From the NCBI RefSeq assembly GCF_000337515.1, contig NZ_AOIQ01000014.1, positions 46,903-110,902 of the forward strand: a stretch of 64,000 bases of DNA, in the 5' to 3' direction. Each line of letters begins with the position of its first letter. The first letter of the stretch is position 1. Under the pieces are notes generated by a model that was given only the letters and a program-made list of their open reading frames with translations, was not told where the DNA came from and did no database searches. This document shows positions 57,819 through 64,000 of this stretch, piece after piece. Source of the DNA: Halovivax asiaticus JCM 14624. Its GTDB lineage: Archaea; Halobacteriota; Halobacteria; Halobacteriales; Natrialbaceae. Made by a program: the position numbers and the translations under genes.

Positions 57819-58173
57819 ACACCAGTGTTAATCGCCATCACGTAAGAACCTGTGGTTAACTGGTTGACACCAGGGCGTGCGCTCGTCGGGTATCGGGCAG
57901 TACGGCAGTTTGGCGAGCGCCTGCCTACCAAACCCCAGAAGGAAACGAACACCAATCTTGAGGGGAGGAGTCGCGACGCCGATGGAACGACGCTGAATCG
58001 CAGGTCGATTGCCTCGCCTGTCTGGCCGAAGACCCGGATACATGGCAACTAACGCACTCCGGTTGGTACTCGACAGGATACGGGACCTTCCATCTCTCCC
58101 GCTTACTAGCGAATCGACGGAGCCAATCCCTGACCAGAGCCAACCATAGTCGCCGCTCGCTGTCGGTTCGTGA
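57819..58173. other. intergenic region in the TA island, no gene supported
   Basis: Short frames on both strands (57852-58052 plus, 57815-58048 minus) have no recognisable domain and poor haloarchaeal codon bias. No repeat of another part of the window was noticed. It may be decayed mobile DNA. Confidence 0.35.
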
Positions 58174-58329
58174 TCAGCGGTCCAGCATCGATCGGGCGAC
58201 GTAGACGAGTGCCAGTACGACACCGATCGCGAGGGCAGGAGCGAAATTGGCGACCAGTTCCCGGTCGATCGGCCTGTTGGCAGAGAGCACCGCGCCGGCG
58301 ATGATACCGACGATGACGAGGAGACTCAC
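58174..58329 (-). CDS. 51-residue membrane micro-protein, coupled to the preceding one
   Basis: From a GTG at 58329: two helices (about 2-16 and 27-46) and a short basic end. The GTG overlaps the preceding small gene's TGA (GTGA), a sign of coupled translation. It continues the series of tiny paired membrane proteins. Unrecognised. Confidence 0.5.
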   Translation of the reverse strand: MSLLVIVGIIAGAVLSANRPIDRELVANFAPALAIGVVLALVYVARSMLDR

Positions 58330-58553
58330 GCCGAGCCACAGGGGGGCAGCGTCAGTTCTGATGTCGGTTTGGCGTACAGATACCAGAGAAACAGGAGAAA
58401 TACTCCGAACGTGCCGATTATCGTGGCGATTCCCTGCCTGCTAGTCGGGTCGTCGAGGCGCTGGAGCGCCATCGCGAGGAAGATCAGTCCGATCACGACG
58501 ATACCGACTAGCTCGACGTGATCGGGAGCGATCCATCCCGACTGCGTGCTCAT
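58326..58553 (-). CDS. 75-residue two-helix membrane protein
   Basis: Helices at about 14-30 and 43-61 with a short Ser/Pro C-terminus. The next gene on the strand overlaps by four bases. Perhaps a two-component membrane micro-system; a holin-like or toxin-like role is possible but not evidenced by any motif. Confidence 0.5.
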   Translation of the reverse strand: MSTQSGWIAPDHVELVGIVVIGLIFLAMALQRLDDPTSRQGIATIIGTFGVFLLFLWYLYAKPTSELTLPPCGSA

Positions 58554-58727
58554 CTACAAGAATGTCGTGACTGCAATCCCAATAGTTGTTACATTCTCTA
58601 TCGGCTGGATCGACAGGAAACGGACGATCGCTCGAAAATACGGCGGCTCCGACGCATTGCGTCCGTGAATAACTGGCGAGAACGGCCTCCCGTGGGTCAA
58701 GCAGAGGGAACAGCTACCTCGATCGAC

Positions 58728-58771
58728 CCAATACACAAGATACCGTAGGTTTTCCAATACACCCAATACAC
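58728..58771 (+). repeat. three copies of CCAATACAC (operator iterons) before the wHTH-MazF pair
   Basis: Exact CCAATACAC occurs at 58728-58736, 58754-58762 and 58763-58771; the last two are back-to-back. They end 20 bases before the ATG at 58792 and overlap the expected TATA position. Iterated direct repeats in a toxin-antitoxin promoter are the classical site of autoregulation by the antitoxin. Confidence 0.55.
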
Positions 58772-58791
58772 TGGACGACGAAGTGCTATTC

Positions 58792-59187
58792 ATGTCGATC
58801 GACATCGAGCAGTTCGAGGAAACCGATCCCGACACGTGGGAGGAGCCCACGAACGGCGAGCGGGTCCTCGCATTCCTCGCAGCCCGCGACGATCGCGCCT
58901 GGAAGGCGGGCGAGATCGCCGATCGAGTCGGAATCGCCCAGGGGTCGATCGGGCCGGTGCTGGTCAGACTCCGCGAACAGGACCTCGTCCGACACCGGGG
59001 ATCGTACTGGGCGATCACCGACGATCGAGATCGGCTCTACGATGCGGCCGCCCTCCACCGCATCACGGCCAGTCTCGACGAGCGCTTCGGATTCGAAGAC
59101 CGAAGCGAGTGGCTCGCCCACGCGGCGGACCCAGCCGATGGAGACGAATCAACTGGTGAGGGGAGTGGAGCACGAGACCACGAATGA
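58792..59187 (+). CDS. winged-helix protein, probable antitoxin/regulator of the MazF-like toxin
   Basis: 131 residues. N-terminal acidic 20 residues, then a wHTH (VLAFLAARDDRAWKAGEIADRVGIAQGSIGPVLVRLREQDLVRHRG) and a C-terminal helix plus acidic tail (SEWLAHAADPADGDEST). The downstream toxin gene overlaps by four bases (ATGA). Three CCAATACAC repeats precede it. The antitoxin role is inferred from order and coupling; DNA-binding antitoxins are typical of MazEF-like pairs, but the wHTH type is not the usual MazE fold. Confidence 0.7.
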   Translation: MSIDIEQFEETDPDTWEEPTNGERVLAFLAARDDRAWKAGEIADRVGIAQGSIGPVLVRLREQDLVRHRGSYWAITDDRDRLYDAAALHRITASLDERFGFEDRSEWLAHAADPADGDESTGEGSGARDHE

Positions 59188-59519
59188 CGCACGACCGTGG
59201 CGCAGTCGTCTGGTGTCGCGATCCGTTCAAGACCGATCCGGACGCCGGTCGACCGTGGGTCGTCGTGAACAACGGATCGCACCCGTTCGACGACGAACAG
59301 TACATCACGCTCGCACTCTCGACGAGTGGGCACGACGGAGCCATCCCACTATCCGACGAGGACTGGATCGATGGCGGTACCCCACGACGAAGTTACATCC
59401 TTCCCTGGTCGACGCACTCACCGAAAGAGCGCGACGTCGAATTTCGACAGGGACACCTCACGCCTGACGTCGTAAACGCTGCACTCGAGGGACTGTTCTC
59501 GTACGTCGACGGCGAATAA
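59184..59519 (+). CDS. PemK/MazF-like toxin
   Basis: 111 residues. The CcdB/MazF fold is suggested by RGAVVWCRDPF, GRPWVVVNNGSH, ALSTSGHDGAIPL and SYILPWSTHSP. The first matches the MazF start (R-G-x-V-W) and the second the GR-P-x-VVVS strand. MazF toxins cleave mRNA. It overlaps the wHTH gene by four bases. No mazE homologue was found; the wHTH gene takes that place. Confidence 0.72.
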   Translation: MTHDRGAVVWCRDPFKTDPDAGRPWVVVNNGSHPFDDEQYITLALSTSGHDGAIPLSDEDWIDGGTPRRSYILPWSTHSPKERDVEFRQGHLTPDVVNAALEGLFSYVDGE

Positions 59520-59757
59520 TCGACCGTCGGCCCCGACCACCAGAGCCGATTCACACGACTCTCGAAGCGCCGGTTCGAAGTCGACGACCGCTACTGCATC
59601 GTCGACACGGACGCGCCCTCAGGGCCGAAAGGTCACGGACTGTCCCACCGAACCTGTTCGAGCCGTCGACGTTCATCTCTCCATTGTGAAAATAAGCGCT
59701 ATTAATACACCAACCACGTGATTTTATGAGCGACGAGTCACACACCCCGCGTGCAGC

Positions 59758-59922
59758 ATGAGTGACTCAGATACCACCGACGAAGCGCTTCGACGCGTCC
59801 GAGACACGTTCGAGACGGCCGCGAACGAAGCCGACGAGATGAGCGAGACCGCTCGTCAGGAAGTCACTGATGCGATCGATACGCTCGAAGAACGCATCGG
59901 CGAACTTCGAGAACGCCTGTAA
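59758..59922 (+). CDS. small coiled-coil protein, DUF7553-like
   Basis: 54 residues: MSDSDTTDEALRRVRDTFET continues AANEADEMSETARQEVTDAI and ends DTLEERIGELRERL, an almost entirely helical, heptad-like, acidic sequence. I recall a haloarchaeal family of tiny coiled-coil proteins of this type; name uncertain. A TATA-like TATTAATAC lies at about 59700-59708. Function unknown. Confidence 0.65.
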   Translation: MSDSDTTDEALRRVRDTFETAANEADEMSETARQEVTDAIDTLEERIGELRERL

Positions 59923-60058
59923 CCGCGGCGAGGCGGCTCGCCCCCGTCCCCGTTTTTTCGATCCGGTGGAACGCGCCGATCACCAGCGTGCGACGGGCGC
60001 GAAGCGAGAGTCGTCGCGAACCGACCCCGTTTATGAGCCAGCGGGACAGCCAGCGTGC

Positions 60059-60925
60059 ATGGACGAGGAGACGGTCGGGATCGGGCTGGTCCTCACCGCC
60101 GCCGTCGGCTTCGGGACGCTCGGCGTGCTGGGCGTCCTCGCCGCCGACGCCGGCCTCTCGATTCCGTCGGTGCTCGCCTTGCGCTTTGCCATCGCCTCGA
60201 TCCTCCTCTGGACGATCCTGTGGTACCGCGGTCGACTCCAGCTGCTCCGCGGGCGCACGCTCGCCGTCGCGCTCGGGCTGGGCGCGGTCGGCTACGCAGC
60301 CCAGAGCGGCCTCTACTTCCTCGGGCTGGAGTTCATGACGGCCGGGCTGGTCGGGATCGTCCTCTTCACCTACCCGGCGTTCGTCGTCGGGTTCGTCCTC
60401 CTCACCCACCCCGACCGGGTGACGGGGACGCTCCTTGCCGCGCTCGGGTGCTCGCTCGGCGGCGTCGCACTCATCACCGGCGCCGACCCCGCAGGAGCCG
60501 ATCCGCGGGGCGTCCTCGTGGTACTCGGCGCGGCGATCGTCTACTCGGGATACATTCTGGTGAGCCAGCGGACGCTCGCATCCGTCGACGCCGAGACGCT
60601 GACGGCGTTCGTCCTCCCCGCGGCGGCCGCGAGCTTCGTCGCCTTCGGCCTCGCGACCGACACCCTCGCGGCTCCGGCGAACGCGACCGCGTGGGGCGTT
60701 GCCATCGCGATCGCCGTCGTCGCGACCGCGATCCCCGTCCTCGCCTTTTTCGCCGGCCTCGAACGAATCGGCGCGAGTCGAGCAAGTATCATCAGTGCCG
60801 CAGAGCCTGCTGTCACCGTCGCCCTCGGCGCGGCCGTCCTCGGCGAGCCGATCACGGTCGTGACCCTCCTCGGCGGTGCGCTCGTCGTCGGCGGCGTCGT
60901 CCTCGTCCAGCGCGAACGGGCGTGA
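60059..60925 (+). CDS. EamA (DMT superfamily) transporter
   Basis: 288 residues from the ATG at 60059, ten helices in two EamA repeats (LVLTAAVGFGTLGVLGVLAA and VLGAAIVYSGYILVSQRTLA). The second half ends with ASIISAAEPAVTVALGAAVLGEPIT, the usual EamA signature. Substrates of the family include amino acids and nucleotide-sugars; none can be named here. Confidence 0.88.
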   Translation: MDEETVGIGLVLTAAVGFGTLGVLGVLAADAGLSIPSVLALRFAIASILLWTILWYRGRLQLLRGRTLAVALGLGAVGYAAQSGLYFLGLEFMTAGLVGIVLFTYPAFVVGFVLLTHPDRVTGTLLAALGCSLGGVALITGADPAGADPRGVLVVLGAAIVYSGYILVSQRTLASVDAETLTAFVLPAAAASFVAFGLATDTLAAPANATAWGVAIAIAVVATAIPVLAFFAGLERIGASRASIISAAEPAVTVALGAAVLGEPITVVTLLGGALVVGGVVLVQRERA

Positions 60926-61040
60926 GGGTGCGAGACGGCCGCACGACGATCACGGCGTCGAGACCTGGGAAGCGGAAAGCCGAACCGCGGAAGAGTCACT
61001 TACAAACGAGCGCGCCGGAGCGGCCACTACGACTTCTCGT

Positions 61041-62345
61041 ATGGACGTCCGAGGAACGCTGACGACGGAGGCGCGGGCCCTGTGGGCGGACGGGCGCGGT
61101 CCGTCGCTGGCCGTGGTCGCGAGCACGTGGGGACTGTTCGTCGGCGCCCGAATGATCTTCCCGGTACTCCTGCAGGATCTCCGGCACACCTACGGACTCA
61201 GCCTCTCGGTCGCCAGCCTCCTCGTGAGTGTCCTCTGGCTGTTCGCCGCGGTCGGGCAGTTGCCGAGCGGGCTCCTCGCCGATCGGTACAGCGAACGGGC
61301 GGTCATGGCAACCGGAGCAGCCATCGTCGCCGTCGCACTCGGGTTCGTCGTCACGGCACCGACGCCGATCGTCCTCTTCGGCGCGGTCGCAGCCTGGGGA
61401 CTCGGTCACTCGATGTACCCGATCGCGCGGATCACCATCCTCTCGAAGCTCTACCCCGACCGGCTGGGGAGCGCCCTCGGCGTGACGATGGCGACCGGCG
61501 ACGTGGGCCAGACGATCCTGCCACCGATCGCAGTCGCCGTCGCCGCCGCGGTCGCCTGGCAGGCCGGCCTCGGCTTCGTCGCCCCGCTGTTGCTCGTCGG
61601 CGCCCTCGCACTCTTCCTCGTCGTCCCGGCGACGGGACCTGGATCGATGGACGGCCACGACACCGCGACCGACGGCGACGGTCCCCACGATCCCGACGCT
61701 CCAGCGGCGAACAACGCGACAGGAGCCGACTCGGACGAGGGCGTCCTCCGAGAGACGCTGGCGGTCTTCGGTGAGTTGCGCGACCCCTCGCTCGGGTTCA
61801 TGACGGTCATCCTCTTTCTGTACATCTTCATCTGGCAGTCGGTGACGGCGCTGTATCCCATCTACCTGGAGACGGTGAAGGGGCTCTCTCCCGCCACCAC
61901 CAGCCTGCTCTTTAGCTTCTTCTTCGCAGTCGGTGTCGTCGTCAAACCCGTCGCGGGCGCCGCCTACGACCGAATCGGGATGCGAGGCGCACTGGTGTCC
62001 GTCCTCGCCCCGCCGGCGGTCGGCCTCGCGATCTTACCGTTCGTCTCCGGGTTCTGGTTGCTGGTCCCGACGACAGCGCTGATCAGCACGATGCTCGGCT
62101 CCGGCGCCGTCACGCAGTCGTTCATCGCCGACGCGTTCAGCGAAGAACGGAAGGGGACCGGCCTCGGTGTCGTCCGGACGACGACGGCGACCCTCGGCGC
62201 CGCCGGCCCGGTCGTCTTCGGCGTCCTCGGCGACAACGGCTACTTCGACGAGGGCTACCTCCTCCTGGCCGCGATCATGGCCGTCGTCGTCGGTCTCACG
62301 CTAGTGATGCCGGAGACGGCGGCGAGCACCGAGGAAGAGAGGTAA
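61041..62345 (+). CDS. MFS transporter
   Basis: 434 residues from the ATG at 61041, twelve helices. GLLADRYSERAVMA is the MFS loop 2-3 motif (G-x-x-x-D-R-x-x-R variant), and a ~45-residue acidic loop (TATDGDGPHDPDAPAANN) splits the two halves. Substrate unknown. It follows the EamA gene by 115 bases. Confidence 0.87.
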   Translation: MDVRGTLTTEARALWADGRGPSLAVVASTWGLFVGARMIFPVLLQDLRHTYGLSLSVASLLVSVLWLFAAVGQLPSGLLADRYSERAVMATGAAIVAVALGFVVTAPTPIVLFGAVAAWGLGHSMYPIARITILSKLYPDRLGSALGVTMATGDVGQTILPPIAVAVAAAVAWQAGLGFVAPLLLVGALALFLVVPATGPGSMDGHDTATDGDGPHDPDAPAANNATGADSDEGVLRETLAVFGELRDPSLGFMTVILFLYIFIWQSVTALYPIYLETVKGLSPATTSLLFSFFFAVGVVVKPVAGAAYDRIGMRGALVSVLAPPAVGLAILPFVSGFWLLVPTTALISTMLGSGAVTQSFIADAFSEERKGTGLGVVRTTTATLGAAGPVVFGVLGDNGYFDEGYLLLAAIMAVVVGLTLVMPETAASTEEER

Positions 62346-62365
62346 GGGCGACAGCGACGTTCACG

Positions 62366-62815
62366 TCACGTCTCCGGCGACCGCCGCATGCAGACGGCCG
62401 ACGCGGGACAGAGGTCGGCGAACTCCGGCGTCTCGCGGATCACCTCGGGGACCGCGTCGCGATCGATCGGCTCGTACCCGCGAGCCGCGAAGAAATCCTC
62501 GGCGGTCGTCGTGAGTAGATAGAGCGTCTCGACGCCGTCGGCCCGCGCACGATCCGCCAGCGCGTCGCAGATCGCCGTCCCGTAGCCGAGGCCGCGTGCG
62601 GATTCCTCGACGACGAGGGATCGAAGGAGCCCAGCGTCGCCGTATCGTTCCAGTCCGCCGACGCCGACCCGGTCGCCGCCGTCGAACGCGAGGAAGAAGT
62701 GGCTGGGATTCGACCGCACGTCCGCCGTTGGCAGGCCGTTCTCGGCCAGTAACGTCTCGATCCGCGATATCGTGGACGCGTCCGCGCCTTGGAGCGTGAT
62801 GGAAACCGCACTCAT
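62366..62815 (-). CDS. GNAT acetyltransferase, ArsN2-like
   Basis: 149 residues. LRSLVVEESARGLGYGTAICDAL is the acetyl-CoA motif A (R-G-x-G-x-G/A). The end FFAARGYEPIDRDAVPEVIRETPEFADLCPASAVCM matches ArsN2-type acetyltransferases. ArsN relatives detoxify organoarsenicals. No other ars genes are next to it, so the substrate is uncertain. Confidence 0.85.
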   Translation of the reverse strand: MSAVSITLQGADASTISRIETLLAENGLPTADVRSNPSHFFLAFDGGDRVGVGGLERYGDAGLLRSLVVEESARGLGYGTAICDALADRARADGVETLYLLTTTAEDFFAARGYEPIDRDAVPEVIRETPEFADLCPASAVCMRRSPET

Positions 62816-62863
62816 ACTACCGTCGTCGAGCCGAACGAAGGAATAGATTTGGCGTCGATTCGA

Positions 62864-64000
62864 TCACTCGCCCGTCCGATCCGCACGAAGCGGCTGCACC
62901 TTCCGATACGTCAGTGTTCGCCAGAGCCACTCCAGCGGACCGAACCGGAAGTACCGGAGCCAGAGTACCGACACCGGCACCTGAATCGCCCAGATGCAGA
63001 GGACGACGCCGAGCAGTTCGACCCGCGACAGCCGGGCGAACAGTCCCAATCCGTGGCCGTAGAAGATCGACGTCGCGAGCACCGTCTGGAAGATGTAGTT
63101 GCTGAAGGCCGTCCGCCCGACCGCGGCGAGCGACTGGGTCACGACACCGTCCGGCCGGAAGCGACTCCACAGCATTACAAGGCCGATGTACGCCCCCGCG
63201 AGCCCGAAGCTGCCCCAGTAGTTGAACTGCCGCCAGAAGATGCCGGCGCGGTAGGACCAGTCGGCCGACTCGATGAACCAGATGCCGGCGAGGACGGCGG
63301 TGAGGCCGGCGATACCACCGCCGACGACGAGCCGGCGATACTCGCGAACCGACCGGTCGTTCGTCAGGAAGCCCCACTTGAACAGGGCCATTCCGAGCAG
63401 CATCGAGCCGCTCACGCGGTAGACAGAGTAGGCGAGAAAGCCGGTCGTCTGGCGCCGGATCGCCGTCGGAAGGCGGTGGTCGAACTGCGCCAGCCACCCG
63501 CCCCGATAGGCGTCGATCTCGGCCTCCAGGACCGACCACGCTGGCTGCCACGCCGTCGACGTCGCGCCGGGCTCGATCGACAGGCCGGCGAGCACCTCAG
63601 TAACCGACGGGATCGCGAGAATGAGAACCCCGGTGATCGCCAGCGTCTTCGCCGGCAGATCCCGCAGGAGGACGACGAAGAAGCCACAGACGGCGTAGGC
63701 GACGAGGATGTCGCCGTACCACAGCAGGTAGGCGTGGGCCAGTCCGAAGACGAGAAGCCAGCCCGTTCGCCAGTAGTGGAGTTCGAGCGTCGGCCGCCCC
63801 CCTCGCTCGTCCGGCCGGGTGAACAGCACGACGCTCGCGCCGAAGAGGAAGGTAAAGAGCGCGAGGAACTTCTGGCGGAAGAAGACGTCCGAGACGAACC
63901 AGGCCCACCAGTTCGCCCCCGAGAAGTCGCCGTAGGCGGTCGGATTCCCCAGCACCGCCTCCGGCATCGCGAACACCCAGATGTTGACCATCAGGATCCC
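62864..64000 (-). CDS. DUF418/YeiB-like membrane protein, N-terminus cut by the window edge
   Basis: At least 378 codons visible; the reading frame runs off the window (GILMVNIWVFAMPE would follow the missing LRGFALLG start of the family). Motifs: FRQKFLALFTFLFGAS, LVFGLAHAYLLWYGDILVAYAVCGF, SMLLGMALFKWG, VGRTAFSNYIFQTVLATSIFYGHGLGLF. About ten helices. DUF418 proteins have no defined activity; acyltransferase-like topology is suggested. Confidence 0.87.
   Translation of the reverse strand, partial: GILMVNIWVFAMPEAVLGNPTAYGDFSGANWWAWFVSDVFFRQKFLALFTFLFGASVVLFTRPDERGGRPTLELHYWRTGWLLVFGLAHAYLLWYGDILVAYAVCGFFVVLLRDLPAKTLAITGVLILAIPSVTEVLAGLSIEPGATSTAWQPAWSVLEAEIDAYRGGWLAQFDHRLPTAIRRQTTGFLAYSVYRVSGSMLLGMALFKWGFLTNDRSVREYRRLVVGGGIAGLTAVLAGIWFIESADWSYRAGIFWRQFNYWGSFGLAGAYIGLVMLWSRFRPDGVVTQSLAAVGRTAFSNYIFQTVLATSIFYGHGLGLFARLSRVELLGVVLCIWAIQVPVSVLWLRYFRFGPLEWLWRTLTYRKVQPLRADRTGE

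Noticed and set aside
57815..58052. overlapping short frames of about 66-77 residues on both strands
   Set aside because: No motif, mixed composition, and each is the mirror of the other.
1..64000. CRISPR array
   Set aside because: No run of regularly spaced direct repeats of about 30 bp was seen; the only short iterons are the 9-bp CCAATACAC copies, which are operator-like.

Overview
The window comes from a halophilic archaeon (class Halobacteria). GC is high with strong C/G third positions. Predicted proteins are acidic and Asp/Glu-rich. Many genes begin at or very near a TATA-like box 25-30 bases upstream with no Shine-Dalgarno sequence (leaderless). Family content is also haloarchaeal: a HalOD1 domain protein, a bat/HTH-10 regulator, a ba3-type oxidase, Tat-dependent lipoproteins and a CGCGG protein. 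The genus cannot be named from the sequence alone.

Layout. 1-6.5 kb: cytochrome bd oxidase (cydAB, cydB cut by the window edge), a thioredoxin, a DUF1684 protein, a K+ channel with tandem RCK domains, a ZIP metal transporter and a double UspA protein. 6.6-12.4 kb: haem genes hemY/hemG-type and hemH, convergent with hemE, then two integral membrane proteins. 12.4-16.2 kb: a small accessory islet of lower GC with two paralogous winged-helix regulators (one paired with a TumE-like protein), an unknown 268-residue protein, a TnpB-type guide-RNA-like hairpin remnant and a tandem pair of tiny zinc-finger proteins. 16.2-27.4 kb: sulfur/persulfide genes (PiT permease, split YeeE/YedE, rhodanese-metallo-beta-lactamase, TusA, DsrE2, CoA-disulfide-reductase-like flavoprotein with a class V aminotransferase), interspersed with HalOD1, VanZ, Hsp20, MgtC/DUF4010 and UspA.

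27.4-36 kb: LiaF-like protein, then a NosL-NosD fusion, NosF, NosY, a separate NosL lipoprotein, a second ABC ATPase/permease pair and a bat-type regulator with NarO-like cysteines. No nosZ is present. 35.6-39 kb: radical SAM/SPASM enzyme, a Tat-exported Cys-rich protein with a basic tail, and a CGCGG-type candidate radical-SAM-modified peptide, all on one strand. 39.2-50.6 kb: respiratory and copper block, with a haem-copper-oxidase-I-like membrane protein, a CPQCH protein, DUF2249, an ArsR-like regulator, a tightly overlapped ba3 oxidase operon, a CcoI-like copper P-type ATPase, CcdA, a TlpA-like thioredoxin and Sco. 50.8-52.8 kb: phosphodiesterase and an HtrA protease.

53-59.9 kb is an accessory/defence island: three acidic microproteins, a second TnpB-type hairpin remnant, a McrA-like modification-dependent HNH nuclease, a PD-(D/E)XK-like nuclease, a PIN toxin with HicB-like antitoxin, an orphan antitoxin-like protein, two tiny membrane proteins, and a wHTH/MazF-like pair with iterated operator repeats. 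60-64 kb: EamA and MFS transporters, an ArsN2-like acetyltransferase and a DUF418 protein cut by the window edge.

The strongest leads for undescribed biology are: (1) the CGCGG / secreted Cys-rich protein / radical SAM locus; (2) a 10-bp motif CARTATTGTG shared upstream of three separate sulfur operons, with a 7-bp match before the thioredoxin; (3) solo TnpB-guide-RNA-like hairpins; (4) the wHTH-TumE-like pair and the wHTH-MazF-like pair, each with a repeat array in its promoter.
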